A stretch of DNA of 64,000 bases. Source: Capillidium heterosporum. Its lineage: Eukaryota > Entomophthoromycota > Entomophthoromycetes > Entomophthorales > Capillidiaceae. Location: contig WBMQ01000003.1 of the NCBI GenBank assembly GCA_016630905.1, forward strand, positions 1,674,001 to 1,738,000, in the 5' to 3' direction. The position numbers were made by a program, and so were the translations under genes. Position 1 is the stretch's first letter; every line of letters begins with the position of its first letter. Below the pieces are notes generated by a model. It saw nothing but the letters and a program-made list of their open reading frames with translations, made no database searches and was not told the DNA's origin. Of the stretch, positions 12,001-23,752 are shown piece after piece.

Positions 12001-12801
12001 GAAAGGTTGGCTTGTCATTAATTATAGTTTTATCCCGTTTAGGAGCCATCGGGAGCATAGGTTTGTAGCCTACAATCTTAGCATGTCCAGGGTCGCTGGT
12101 GGGGTTAGTGGGATTTATATGTTGTTTAACTGGTTCAGGGCTAGTTGATTTCTCAAAGTCGTTGAATATAGTGGTATCGATTATTGGACTACTTTTCGGT
12201 TTTTCTTTGTCGCGATCTGAAGTACTCCGCTTCGATACTCCAACTTTACAAATTTTCCTTGCGACTGCTAAAAGTGCCATGTATACCTGTTTATCTTTAG
12301 TAATATAATTTAGATATGGCTTACCCTAAGCATATCTTTTCCCTCGTATAAATCAACTGTTTCAAATAAATCTGAATTTTCCAAGCCAAGTTTTGTCGCT
12401 CCGTTAATAAAATTATAGATATTGGACATCTATTTTTAAATTCTTTAGCAAAATTTGCAATATATATTTACCTGACTGAACGGCGTCATTGAGTTGCTGA
12501 TCTGTCTAACTGTGCCCGGTTTTATTCTATTCAGAAGCCTTTCAAAACTTAGCTAAATTTTGTTTAGATAAAAAACTCACTGGCAAAGTAAAACCCCGTC
12601 CTTCAGCACTGCATGCGGATTTTCAGTTGGAATTTCAATGTCCAATAACCTTTCCATAAATTCTAAAGCTGTCCTCTGGATGTAGAGTTGTTGTTCGAGC
12701 CTATGCTGCTTTACTTGATGGTCGCTATTGGATGAAGCTAGCGAGTTTCGATTTGTTATCATTATTTTGGTCGTTCGTTTTGGGTTGGGCTCCTCTAGCA
12801 T
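9086..12801 (-). CDS. CH domain - Cdc7/Cdc15-like kinase - C1 domain protein, one +1 frame change
   Basis: About 14 exons. The ATG at 12801 has an in-frame stop just upstream. The N-terminus is a calponin-homology domain ([44 protein letters not shown]). A 300-residue Ser/Pro-rich linker follows, then a kinase domain: [21 protein letters not shown], catalytic loop [57 protein letters not shown]. These sequences are closest to the septation-initiation kinases Cdc7 (S. pombe), Cdc15 (S. cerevisiae) and SepA (Dictyostelium). After a short helix ([15 protein letters not shown]) comes a C1-type zinc module ([31 protein letters not shown]). The frame changes by +1 near 11257-11260, in the linker (DLDLSIKRP continues as [11 protein letters not shown]). 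The catalytic loop reads HCD rather than HRD. Confidence 0.85.
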
Positions 12802-14160
12802 TAACTCTTAACTCGAATATTGTAGGTAGTAACTTAAAGCTTGATGGTGTAGTATTTGCTCACTCAGTTCAACTCTCAATTTTAGATGTTTTAAAGCTAT
12901 TAAATGTTATTTTCGCTGTAAACGGTTGACAGACGTACCCCAAACTCAATAGTGAAGCTTTGTAAAGGGGAATTTAGCTTGTGGAAATATCAGGTTCTCT
13001 GAGCTAGAAATAGTAATGATGTTATGCTGGAGTTTTTCTCGATGCTTTCAAGATTGGATATCGATTGGTTTAGAACAAACTAAATTAGTTTTCTTATGGA
13101 CAAATAGATGTTGGCAGATAAAATCATGGCAACTCTAAACTAGAAGCTGTTGAAATATTTATATCTAACACTTCAAGTATATCTGGGATAAGCAGGTGTG
13201 AAACTTGTAAGTGCATAAGTACTATGATACCACTATAAGCTATAAATACAGATTGTATAAAATAATTCTTCAATAGTTAATTCGATAAGGTACCTTCAAA
13301 TCTAATCTAAATGTATGAGTTCCGGAAAGTTGAAAACAAACTGTACTACTCTTTCAATGATGGATTCTAATTCTAAAACGAAAATTGTGCTGTTAATTAG
13401 GGATGCGTTCCAATTTACAAAGAACTTTAAGGTACAAACTATAATAGTAGTGACTTATAAATCAGAACTAGTATGTAGGAAATATTGAAATTTGATTGAA
13501 ATATAAAGTTGGAAGCATATATAAATGTACATATACAGCCAAAGTCTACTAAATTTTACATTTAGAATTTTTCCAAGATTTATATCTTTTATGAGATATG
13601 TAGTAACTTCAATTGTGCTTTCCAAATAAATTTTATAGATATCTTTATCTACTTTAATGCAATACTAACATTAGTTTTTAATAGTGTAATGCTAGTATGC
13701 CTTGGCTTTATACCGATCTTTTATTGCAATATGAGGTTACTAGTGCCTATACATATACATAGCTTCGAAAGCTACTTACCTGGCTGTATTTATTTTCAAT
13801 GGATTGTAAATTTTTTCCAAGTTGTGGTGAGTACCTAGTTTAGGGGCAGCCAGCTCGAAAATCTTTTAGGTTTGAGGATCTTTGATTGGACGAGGTAAAA
13901 GTCCAATCCAAAATTTGGATTCTACTCCCAAATGATTGGTTCATTTTTGAAAAACTTAAAAAAACTTTGACCAAAATTAAGACTTACTTTTGTAAGATAA
14001 AGGTTCCTTTCTCAACTTTATTGAAGTTTATAATACTAAGGTAAAGAGTTGCGCCACGATTGTAGTTCCCTTTAGAATCGTATACCTTTTAATATGTCCA
14101 ACTTGGCAGCAACTTCATTTTCAAGTCCATTTTGTTCCTTCAATAACAATATTTTTCAAG
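12802..14160. other. Intergenic region, CH-kinase / RPS19
   Basis: 1.36 kb AT-rich region between divergent genes that must hold both promoters. No further gene, RNA or repeat is recognised. Confidence 0.5.
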
Positions 14161-14679
14161 ATGACCGGTGGTATTACTGTTAGAGATGTCAGCCATTCTG
14201 ACTTCATCCCAGCCTATGCTGGTCACTTGAAGCGTTCCGGTAAACTCGAAGTCCCCAAGTGGGTCGATTTAGTTAAGACCGGTATCCACAAGCAGTTGGC
14301 TCCTTACGACCCCGATTGGTTCTTCGTTCGTTGTGGTAAGCTATATTTTGACTATAAAGTCTAACTTTATAAGCCGCTGTTGCCCGTCACATCTACCTCC
14401 GCCGTGGTGTTGGTGTAGGTGCCCTCAAGAAGCGTACCGGTGGTATCAAGAACCGTGGTAACCGTCCCTCCCGACGTGAAGACGGTTCTGGTTCCGTCTG
14501 CCGTAAGACTTTACAGGCTTTGGAGAAACTTGGTATCCTCGAAAAGGAAGAGCGCGGGTAACTTTATTATTTGGTTGTGGAAGTTAACATTGATTTGTAG
14601 TGGCCGTAAGCTGACTGAGGCTGGTCGTCGTGAACTTGACCGTATCGCCGTCCAGGTTGTCCGCTCCAAGGAAGAATAA
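14161..14679 (+). CDS. RPS19: 40S ribosomal protein eS19
   Basis: Small-subunit ribosomal protein required for 18S rRNA maturation. It starts [20 protein letters not shown] and contains [72 protein letters not shown] and [13 protein letters not shown], all signature eS19 segments. Two short introns interrupt the gene (after FFVRC, and in the EERGGRKL segment). The coding exons are richer in C-ending codons than their surroundings, as expected for a highly expressed gene. Full length, frame intact. Confidence 0.97.
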
Positions 14680-15887
14680 ATTTAAGCTAACCGAGAGATC
14701 TGATATATAAATTTCAAGCTTAATCCAACTAAAAGTAAATATGTTGTGAACATACTTTAAAACCTATATTTTTATTTTTTGAATTCGAATGCCTCTATGT
14801 GATGATTTATTCTTAACAACTTTATTCTACACTGTCTTTTACGTGTAATACAAATTAGCTGATTTATATCGCTCTGGTAGTAAAATAATAGGTGTTTGTT
14901 TTCCTATAAAGCGATACAAGTATGCCACTTAAATAAACCTCCTGTAACTATAATAATATCATTAGTACCTCATTCATATTGTTTATTAAAACTATGGTAT
15001 ATATATTATTTTCATTGTAAAGCCTAATGCTAATTGTGCTAGAATGTTTTCAATGGGTTATTTTAATACAATATAAACTTCATTTAGTTGTAACTCAAAA
15101 CCTTGTTGGTATTTGAGGTCTTATACAATTACTATTTCCTTTAACTTGCCATTCATCAAACTATATGGTATTTAATCTAGTTTATTTATAGTAAATGAGT
15201 AATAGCTTTGATACCATGAACACTACTTATTATAATCGAACTACTGTACCCAGGAAGGTTGCCATGCTCATCTATTATCACTGATGGTACATACACTAAG
15301 TGCTCTTTGCATTGAATTCGGTCGCTTCCTTTACGCCTCAAATCAGCTGATACAGAATGGTTTACTACACCTATTTAGGTTTGTATTATAGAAACTCAGT
15401 AAATTGAAACCATAGATTTAAAGTATTGAACTCTTGAATATAGTTACTTGAATGACAATACAAAGGTGCTACGATTCAAATTAAAAGCAGTGGCTAACTA
15501 AAGCTTTTAGGCTATAAAGGGCTAGCATTTTGGATTTGATATGGTGAGTGTAGTATAACTGACACTAATCTAAAATGAAATCTAAGTTGATATATAGAGC
15601 TTTTTTTGTAGTATAGATAACTAGTAAGGATAACTGACTAAAGCACTACCGTATTGACTTTTGAAAATTTACTTTAGCTTGAGATACTATACTTCAATCT
15701 TTTTAACATACAGGCAACTACATTATAGTTTCGCTCGATTATGTAATACAAAATTTATTAGTAAAGCTATTAACATACCTTTGAATTTGCTTTGACTTTG
15801 TATACTATTAATATATGCTAATTTTAAATGATTATCCAAGCCGTATAAAATATTTTGAGCTATAACAGAACCTTCACTTTATTCCAT
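14680..15887. other. Convergent intergenic region, RPS19 / SDR 1
   Basis: 1.2 kb of AT-rich sequence between two convergent genes. No ORF with coding character, no repeat and no RNA gene recognised. Confidence 0.5.
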
Positions 15888-16955
15888 CTACAACATAGGT
15901 TTTCCAATCTGAGAACCACCATCCATAACAATAGTAGCTCCCGTAATGTATCCTGAACCCCTAGAAGCCAAAAAGATACACAATCCAGCGATCTCTTCTG
16001 GATTACCAGCCCTTTTCAAAGGGATGTTGTTGGTGTAGTTTTCCTTCCCTACCATCTCGATCGTTCCCTTAGTCATACTAGTTTCGTAAGCCCCTAACGC
16101 TATGGCGTTAACCAAGATGTGGTATCCACTAAAGTGGCCAGCCAAAACTTTGGAGAGGTGGTGGACGGCAGCCTTGGAGGCGTCGTACACGGGGGTATTG
16201 AACCCAGGGGTAAGACCTTGGACTGAACCGATGTTGATAACTCGCGAAGTGTTGTCACTGGTACCCGCCGCTTTCAATTGGGGCAGTAACCTACAATGTC
16301 AATAAGTGTAAGTGCCGAAAAGTTACTGAAGAGTTAAGAATAAAAGACTCTTGACGTTCAAGTCCATGACTCGGTGATAGGAAGCAGGAGTGATATCTCC
16401 CAAGTCGGAACCCCAGTTTGCTAGTTGGAAGTTTTAGGAGATGGTAAAGAAATAGGAACTTACCACCGGCGTTGTTGACTAGTACGTCAAGCTCTACAGT
16501 ACAAAAAAGTTAAAATATTGAATATAGACTTGGTAGTACTTTTCTCTTGACCTTGGAAGTAGGTGACGAATTTGACCAAATCGGCTTCTTTAGCTAAATC
16601 GGCAACGAAAGGTATGCATTTTCCTTTACCTAGAACACTTTTAAGGATAAATCTTTAAACTAATACTTACCAAAAGCGTTCAACTTCTCAGTAGTAGCTT
16701 CCAAAGGTTGCTGCTTACGACCGGTAATGTAAACCTTGGCTCCATTCTTTACAAAACCCTATTGAAATAAACATGTTAGCCCAGGCAAAAATATGGGCAA
16801 AGTAAATTTAATATTTACCTCAGCTATCAAGGCTCCAACTCTACATATAAAGGAGTTATTGAATATTGATTTTCTAATTCACAAGCTTACCCACGACCAC
16901 CACCTGTAACGATTACTACTTTACCTTGGACTTTGAATAGGTTGTTGATTTCCAT
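15888..16955 (-). CDS. Short-chain dehydrogenase/reductase, RhlG/FabG-like (copy 1)
   Basis: Classical SDR of about 270 residues in seven exons, starting MEINNLFKVQGKVVIVTGGG. NAD(P)-binding motif TGGGRGVG, then LDVLVNNAG, the catalytic serine in RVINIGSVQG, and YxxxK as VYDASKAAVHH. The tail VNAIALGAYETSMTKG and GYITGATIVMDGG resembles RhlG-like beta-ketoacyl reductases, so the substrate is probably a 3-oxoacyl or related carbonyl, but specificity cannot be read from sequence. A close paralogue with the same exon layout and the same GKPML ending lies at 47632-48677. The frame is intact. Confidence 0.9.
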
Positions 16956-17634
16956 TTTTGTTTAGATAAGATGGTTCTGTCAACTTCATCAATTTATATT
17001 GGAAAGTTGACGCATTTTAGTTTGACCTAATTGGGAAGGTTGCGGTATGAAGTTTTAGAGATGTTGGGAAGGGATGGCTTGGAAAATTCCAAATAAGCTG
17101 TTGTTTGGTATAATTTAATAGTTTACTTATAGCGCAGATAATTTGGAAATTTTTATACTTGGATTCGTCTGGAACATCCCATGGTATAGCTATGAGATGT
17201 CTGGATGACTGGTTGAAACGGAGTTGATATACGAACTTGTCTACCTACATTACTAATATGCATTTGTACTGAATGCTATTCGGTCTAGAATATATAGATA
17301 ACTCAAATGTAAACACATGCTACTGTTATAAATACTTGAACGTAGAGCTTGTTCACAGTTTAGGAGTAGTATTATGGGGATATGTTTTTGGTTAGATACT
17401 AATATACTTTCCAAAATATGGACAAGTATCATATATTTAGCAATACCCATCCAATACAAGTAAAGTTGATCAAAAAGATAGCATTACGAGAAGATAATAA
17501 GAAATACTTTGATGGGAATCAGCTACTATATTTATTTGAAGTTAAATGCACCAATATAAAGGTAGTTTATCCGTATTTAGACTATTGAGGATATTTCAAA
17601 TCACTCTGCAGGCCAAAAGAATTAGTAGATGCTA
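16956..17634. other. Upstream region of SDR 1 up to the LINE
   Basis: AT-rich non-coding sequence holding the SDR promoter; the LINE inserted at its far side. Nothing else is recognised. Confidence 0.45.
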
Positions 17635-17649
17635 ACACTGCTCAAAAGT
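17635..17649 (+). repeat. LINE target-site duplication, left copy
   Basis: The 15-base sequence acactgctcaaaagt recurs exactly at 20529-20543, immediately after the poly-A tail. It marks the 5' edge of the insertion. Confidence 0.9.
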
Positions 17650-17650
17650 C

Positions 17651-20461
17651 ACCATACTGCTATGGGCGGCTGGTAAATCTACTTTTGGACAGTTCAAAAA
17701 AGAGATAGTCAAGCTTGCACTGGAAGCCGAAAGGCTGAAAAAGCAAGAGTCCCAAGCTGCAGCCCGAAAGGCACTACGCATCAAGGTGCACCTTGAAGCC
17801 CATAGGGGCCTAGTTCCAAGCCCATATTGGTGGGAGGAATGGACAAGGGCATCCGAAGCATACAAAGCCATTGAGAGAGAAAGGCTAGATCATATTGCTC
17901 AACGCCTCAAAATTAGATGGAAAGTTGATGGAAACCGCTCTACTAAATTCTTCCTTGATCGCCTCAAGGTAGCTCGAGTCAACCAATCCATCACCTCCAT
18001 TGAGGCCACTGATGGATCAATCTCCACCAATCCACACAATGTTAAACTAGGTATTGAATCGTTCTACAATAACCTATTCTGTGAAAACGCCACTGCTACC
18101 GCTACCTCATTTGACTTCCTTTCACTGGTACCCCCGCTATCGGAAGGCGAAAAAGTTTCGGTCGAAGACAATCGAATGCTAACAGCAAGCATTACCTTGG
18201 ATGAGCTTGATGCGGTCATGAAATTCCTCCCCCGCAACAAAGCTCCTGGTCCAGATGGAGTACCTTTTGAATTCTACCAACGGTACTACCCACAATTTAA
18301 ATTGGCCTTTTTAAAGGTTCTTAACGATAATTGGAAGCGTACTGTCCCCATCCCAGACCAGGACAAGTACACCATTGCACTTCTTTATAAGAACAAAGGT
18401 ACTCGTTCGAACCTCAAGTACTGGCGTCCAATTGCCCTATCCAACACTGATATGAAAATCATGTCAGCTGTAATGAACAATCGGCTCAAAGCAATCTGTA
18501 AGAAAGTAATCTCCCAGTACCAGTTTGGTTTTGTCCCGGACAGATCAATCTGGGATAATATTACTCAGGTTCGAAACTGTATTGACTTTGGAGCTATCAA
18601 CGCTACAGGTGGAGGTCTGGCATTTGTAGACCAGGAAAAAGCCTATGATCGGGTCAACTGGAACTTTCTTGGTCGCACGATGGAGTGGTTTGGATTTCAC
18701 CCTAAATTTAGATTGTGGGTACTAAGTCGCCTTAAGGATGCAACACCAACAGTATGCAGTGCCTATGGAACCACAGGTACAATCAAAGTAGGACAAGGAC
18801 TAAGACAGGGTGACCCAATGTCACCGCTCCTCTACAACATTACAATCGACCCGCTACTTCGATGTTTGAACCACCTAATGGTGGGAGTACAGCAGTCTTC
18901 TACCACGCTACTCAAGGCGGTAGCATTTGCAGACGACCTTGTAGTAGCTTGCACCAACAACCAAGACGTCAACTGTATGAAATTGATCCTAGAGGCATAT
19001 TCAATAGGTTCGAACTCAAAAGTCAATCACGATAAGACAGAGTGGCTCCCGATAAAAGGTAGGGGTGCCCCAACACTCGATGTGCCATTCTGTCCACCCA
19101 ACCACCCAGTACGCCACCTAGGCGTATGGTTCAATACAAATGGCATCGATCTAGCTTATTGTAAGCAGCACCTTCTAGATACAGTTGTAAAACGTACCCA
19201 CAACTGGAAGAACCGCATCCTCTCTTTTGCAGGGAAAGTAATTGCAATCAATGTCTTCCTCCACTCTAAACTTTACTATTTGGCGCACATAGTGCCTTTT
19301 GATCCAGGTTGGTTAAGCAAGATCCAAACATGGATCCACAAGTGGTTATGGGGCCGTCGTAAGCGTCCTCCCTCTAAGTTCCACCAAGAGGTAGGTCATA
19401 TCTCAGATGGCGGCATTGGGATCAGTGACTTTATCCCCACGTGCGATAAGGTATTATGGAAAACATGTGGCCCGCTGTTCTTTTCAGATACTACCCAATC
19501 ACAGGAAGCATCTCGAAGCATATGGCTGGCTTGCTATGGTGTACATCGAATACAGACCTGTGACAAGCTCATTGGTCTTTTTTTGCCAGGTTACTCCCAG
19601 CGTAAAAATACCGTTAGCTCATACTGGAGAGCTATAACTAAGAAGGTCAATGCTTGGAAAATCTACTGGCAGGTAAATCTAGTCCGACAGGGTAGATCCT
19701 CCTTGACCCAGGCCAGCATGAGATGGCCAAATACAGAAGAGCTTAGAAATGAATTTGAACCCAAGCCTTATATCCCAAGCAAGGTCAGACGCCCTAAAAA
19801 CTTCTCGATCGACATCAGCCCGGCAATAACTACTAGTGTATGGAAGATGGTCGATCATAAATTGTGGTCACCAGCCTGCAAAGTCCTACTCTGGAAACTA
19901 CTTCAGGGAGCATTTTGGTCAGGAGACCGCATCACCGATCCAGAAAGCAAGTTCAAAAAGTGTATTTGGTGCTCAGCCCCAATAGACTCACTAATTCACA
20001 GATACTTTGAATGTACAGTTCCCAACAAGCTATGGGGGTGGGCAATCCTCCTCTCGACACAGTCCCAAATCACTGGCTGTGCTAACTTTTCATGGTTCTT
20101 TAATGAGATATCGTGGACGCCTTGGGTACCAAAATCTCTCAATGCGGCCATTTTTACAGGCACACTTATGTCTATCCACAAACTGTGGATTTTGAATCTT
20201 TGTAATAAGCTTCGGAATGACTCTGCTGCTTCTTTCAGCTGGGACCGCTTCCAATATTCTTTGTCTCTTTCAAATCACTTGAGAGACGTTAGTACCCAAT
20301 ATACGAAGGGTAGACTTGCAGAAGAAATCGCATCCTGGCCAGACCTTGATCCGTTGTTACCTGGTAGCCTTTTCTTGTTCCCTGGGAACGAAAGTATTAT
20401 TTGGGAAGACCTGTCCCCCACCTTCTCATTTCAACCTCTAGGCGCTTTAAGAAGCATCTAG
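17651..20461 (+). CDS. LINE reverse transcriptase ORF, 5' truncated
   Basis: 937 in-frame codons, open to the truncation point. The first residues (GKSTFGQFKKEIVKLALEAE) match the linker normally found between endonuclease and RT. RT motifs follow in order: NKAPGPDGVPFEFYQ, YWRPIALSNTDMKIMSAVMN, QFGFVPDRSIWDNI, GLAFVDQEKAYDRVNWNFL, GLRQGDPMSPLLYNITIDPL, and the catalytic AFADDLVVA. The C-terminus has a CxxC...H...C zinc-binding module (CIWCSAPIDSLIHRYFEC) and no RNase H, more like L1 than classical Tad1. It is free of stops and frame changes. Confidence 0.94.
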   Translation, partial: TILLWAAGKSTFGQFKKEIVKLALEAERLKKQESQAAARKALRIKVHLEAHRGLVPSPYWWEEWTRASEAYKAIERERLDHIAQRLKIRWKVDGNRSTKFFLDRLKVARVNQSITSIEATDGSISTNPHNVKLGIESFYNNLFCENATATATSFDFLSLVPPLSEGEKVSVEDNRMLTASITLDELDAVMKFLPRNKAPGPDGVPFEFYQRYYPQFKLAFLKVLNDNWKRTVPIPDQDKYTIALLYKNKGTRSNLKYWRPIALSNTDMKIMSAVMNNRLKAICKKVISQYQFGFVPDRSIWDNITQVRNCIDFGAINATGGGLAFVDQEKAYDRVNWNFLGRTMEWFGFHPKFRLWVLSRLKDATPTVCSAYGTTGTIKVGQGLRQGDPMSPLLYNITIDPLLRCLNHLMVGVQQSSTTLLKAVAFADDLVVACTNNQDVNCMKLILEAYSIGSNSKVNHDKTEWLPIKGRGAPTLDVPFCPPNHPVRHLGVWFNTNGIDLAYCKQHLLDTVVKRTHNWKNRILSFAGKVIAINVFLHSKLYYLAHIVPFDPGWLSKIQTWIHKWLWGRRKRPPSKFHQEVGHISDGGIGISDFIPTCDKVLWKTCGPLFFSDTTQSQEASRSIWLACYGVHRIQTCDKLIGLFLPGYSQRKNTVSSYWRAITKKVNAWKIYWQVNLVRQGRSSLTQASMRWPNTEELRNEFEPKPYIPSKVRRPKNFSIDISPAITTSVWKMVDHKLWSPACKVLLWKLLQGAFWSGDRITDPESKFKKCIWCSAPIDSLIHRYFECTVPNKLWGWAILLSTQSQITGCANFSWFFNEISWTPWVPKSLNAAIFTGTLMSIHKLWILNLCNKLRNDSAASFSWDRFQYSLSLSNHLRDVSTQYTKGRLAEEIASWPDLDPLLPGSLFLFPGNESIIWEDLSPTFSFQPLGALRSI

Positions 20462-20513
20462 AACATATTTATTCCTCACCTTATGATTTATTCTAAATAA
20501 ACATCTTGGCTTT

Positions 20514-20528
20514 AAAAAAAAAAAAAAA
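20514..20528 (+). repeat. LINE poly-A tail
   Basis: About 15 consecutive A residues at the 3' end of the element, directly before the right target-site duplication. Confidence 0.92.
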
Positions 20529-20543
20529 ACACTGCTCAAAAGT
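20529..20543 (+). repeat. LINE target-site duplication, right copy
   Basis: Exact second copy of acactgctcaaaagt. The first A may equally belong to the poly-A tail. Confidence 0.9.
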
Positions 20544-20737
20544 AATTAACACTACAAGTCATCCATTCAGCAAAGAATATGGTTTACTTAAATCTTTAAA
20601 ACTCTAGACATTGCTCTTTTCTCTACAGCCAACTTCAAGACTTTCAACAAAATACTTCAAAATAACCATCTAAAGAACAACTCCTTTGAAGTAGTTTTAA
20701 TCAAAATAGTATACTACTATCAAAAACCAATACAGTT

Positions 20738-22216
20738 TCATTTCTCATTCTTCTCAATCCAATCGGAAAACCTATTTAAACGCTGGGCATCCTCCTCATC
20801 GTTGCCATGAGACTTTTCGTATTTGGTACCGTCATAGAGGGTAGCAATAATCCTACGCTGAGAGAAGAAGCGACCGTTCATCAACTAACTGTTAATTTTT
20901 GTAACTTCCTACTTAAAATACCTTGATACAAGCTAATGCTGACAACGCGTCTTTAAATCGAACAGTACAGGCCCCCTCTTTGGATTTCTAAATTTTTAAG
21001 AAATTAGACGATAAAAACTTTGGGGAACTAACGTCGTAAATGATGACATTGGTAACTTCACCCAAGTTCTCGCATTCGGAACGGATGTCCTCTTTGAGCT
21101 CGATCAGCAAGGTGGGATCTTCCTAAATTGATGTTACTTTAACTATATGATAGAATCTTACGTCGATCTCTTCGGGGGTGAACATGTGCTTCAAAAGTAC
21201 AACTTTTTGGTAGCGGTCGGAGGTGGCCTTAGGCTCCTTTTCGAACCAATCGAGCTGTCTAACTCTGGTTAGCATATCGTTAAAGTATGGAATTACTTTT
21301 CTTGTTGGTGGATGCGGGCGCGTTTCGTCTTGGAATCCAATTTCTGCTGTCTTTTCTCTTCAGGGTTACTTGTTGATTCCTTTTTACTAAATTCGGCCTA
21401 CATTATAAGTGTATATCCAACCAACAACTTACCCTTTGAACCTTGATAAATCCCTTGGAATTGGCTCTTAATTGTGTATCATCCAAAAGCTGTACAGCCA
21501 GGTCTACCGACTCCTCCTTGAGGTAGGTAATTAATGCATCCCCCTTGCAAAGCCCATTGTCATCCTGGTAGATCTTGATCTTGGGTAGCCCTTAAAATTA
21601 AGGTGAATGCTGTACCAGCTGAAGCTCAGCTGCAATAAGTACCTGTCGTGAAGTCGTTCATGAACAAGCCAAACTTTCCAAAAGTTTCTTTTAATTCGTC
21701 GGCAGTTACGTCGGTAGGCAGACCTGAAACATAGACTGAGGAGTTGACCCTTTGCTTGGGTTGGTGCTCGTGGTTGTTCTCTTTCTCTCGCTAAAATAAG
21801 AATGAGAATTGATGATTTGGGTTTAAAGGTACCTTTTTCTTCTCCTTGGCGATTGGTTTAGGTTCAATGTACTCCTAAAGAAGGTTATTTGACGTTATAA
21901 TTATCATTTTTACTTGTGGCTCATCGGTATCGTATATCGACTGTTGACTTTGTACTAGCGTTTCATCGTACTAAAATTGTTAATATATAGAAATAGAAAA
22001 CCAATATACCATTGGGAACCACGCCTTAGTCTTTTCATCGTACTCATATTTAATTTGATCACGTTGGTCAATGTAGTACCATGTTCTCGATACCGGGTTA
22101 AACTGAACATCGTGGTTAACAGTCTGTATCTCATCCTCATCAGACTTGGGTTGGATGGTATAGATAGCTTTGGGTTTCTCGGTATGTTCTAAATTTATAT
22201 CTTGGCTTTCGGACAT
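20738..22216 (-). CDS. CUS2: U2 snRNP-associated RRM splicing factor, CUS2 / Tat-SF1 family
   Basis: Family members bind the U2 snRNP and help form the branch-site-recognising structure before spliceosome assembly. Ten exons. The N-terminus has NPVSRTWYYIDQRDQIKYEY, the aromatic segment typical of Tat-SF1. RRM 1 begins NSSVYVSGLPTDVTADEL, with SKGFIKVQRAEFSKKE near its end. The linker (KTKRARIHQQEKLDWFEKE) leads to a UHM-like RRM 2: KVVLLKHMFTPEEIDEDP, LGEVTNVIIYDKSKEGACTV, LMNGRFFSQRRIIATLYDG. The C-terminus ends RFSDWIEKNEK, lacking the long acidic tail of animal Tat-SF1. The frame is intact at every splice junction. Confidence 0.92.
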
Positions 22217-23752
22217 CTTGGACTTGCAAGAGTTTCAGTTTGAAAATTAACTTGATTTTGTCTGTTTTCAAAATTTTAACTATGAGCACATTTGCTGTTG
22301 TCATCCAAACTTAAGATTGCATTGCTAGTTGGTCAACATATAATTACAAGGGAGAATTTTAAACATGGATGCTTTCTTTTAGAATATATTGGCTCAAAGT
22401 TGTTATAAAAATGAAGAATAGACTGTAGAACTTGATATATAGTATGAAATTTGGGATACCATCAATAATATAAGCTAAATTAAATATGTAAAGTTTGTAG
22501 TAGGCATGTACTTAATATATCGCCATTTTTAACTGAATGGCTATAGTTATAAACCGCTTTTTGATGAAAACATACATTCAATAAATTGTTCTAAATGCAA
22601 TTTAGCAAAGATCAAACATTTATACTACCTGCATCAGCTATTTGATGTACCTATATGCAAATATAATAGTAGCTTACAAAGTATTCTTCAAATGTGAAAA
22701 GTAGCAAAAAATAGCTTCTTGATGCAAGTAAATTAAGGAGGAATATTCGAAGATCAATAATTTTATATGGTGAGCAATGAATTTAATAAGAATACCTCCC
22801 CAATTTTAGATTAGTGGATGTCAATGATGATGATTCTACTTTTGCTTGTATGAAGCACGAAGCTACAAAGAATAGATTTACAAATACTCTGTAGCTGAAA
22901 TAGCACTATAGTAAAGGCATCTTTGCTTTGGTAACCTAATAAAAATATAACTTGACTACATCCTGATAAGCAAAGTAGCCAACTTAGCTTCGAGATCCAA
23001 TATTAAGTCGAGTACATTTCCTAAGACACTGTATGACGTAGTTAATTCAACTGTACACATACCTTTTTATAGTAATTTGTGGTTTTTAAGGCTCGAAACT
23101 TGCCTTTCACCAACCTATAGTAATGAAATCCACTCTCTTACAATTCTCCTTCCAGTTACACTTTACTTGTAAAAGCTATAGTACGACACCTGGCAAATTT
23201 ATACAAATACGAATCCATTTTAAGAGCAGATGTCTTAATCTTACTCTGTATAGATGTAGGTCCTAAATTGATTGCACAGATACTCTGTTCATCTCATTAG
23301 GGCAGAAAGCAGCCCGTTTCCACGGCATACCGAATATACAAGATAAATTTTGAAATCACCTGATTCGAAATGCAAAACCTATTTCGAGTAATGTGATAGT
23401 ACCCGTTTTCTAAATAGATTCATATGGTGAAAAGCCAATCTATTGCTCTGTTTTAAAAAAGTTAATTACCTTCTACCAACATATGTAAATATTTCTTCCT
23501 AGTAAACACGATTATCCAATTAAAACTCATTGTAGATGCGAATTGTTGGTAAGGTGTGATGTACAGTAGTGCCTTGCGATAATTTTGCCAACAACTAATA
23601 AGTATATTTTATTCAAGAAGTTCCGGTCCAATCAACTTTAACTAAGGGTTGTGAGGTGCATTCAAAATTTTCAGTAGCCTTATAAATATCCCAATAGTCC
23701 CACTTTGAAAACTCACCTTTAATTAACTAATCCTCAGTTTAATCCAACTAAT
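22217..23752. other. Divergent intergenic region, CUS2 / tyrosinase
   Basis: 1.5 kb AT-rich region with the promoters of both genes. The small overlapping ORFs at its left edge are shadows of CUS2 exon 1. No other feature seen. Confidence 0.5.
23681..23686 (+). promoter_or_regulatory. TATA box of the tyrosinase gene
   Basis: TATAAA in the context ccttataaatatccc, 72 bases before the start codon. Confidence 0.6.

Larger units (their letters stand above)
17650..20528 (+). mobile_element. 5'-truncated non-LTR retrotransposon (LINE), L1/Tad-like
   Basis: A 2.9-kb insertion bounded by a perfect 15-bp target-site duplication and ending in a run of about 15 A residues, with AATAAA at 20496-20501. 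The reading frame is already open at the first base after the duplication, so the 5' end (endonuclease and any first ORF) was lost at insertion, as is normal for target-primed reverse transcription. The duplication has no mismatches and the remaining frame is uninterrupted, so the insertion looks recent. It lies between the promoter side of SDR 1 and the 3' end of CUS2, and disrupts no recognised gene. Confidence 0.95.

Noticed and set aside
10864-12280. CH domain and kinase as two separate genes
   Set aside because: One +1 step in the shared linker exon is the only interruption; no stop-plus-promoter arrangement or intergenic spacer separates them.
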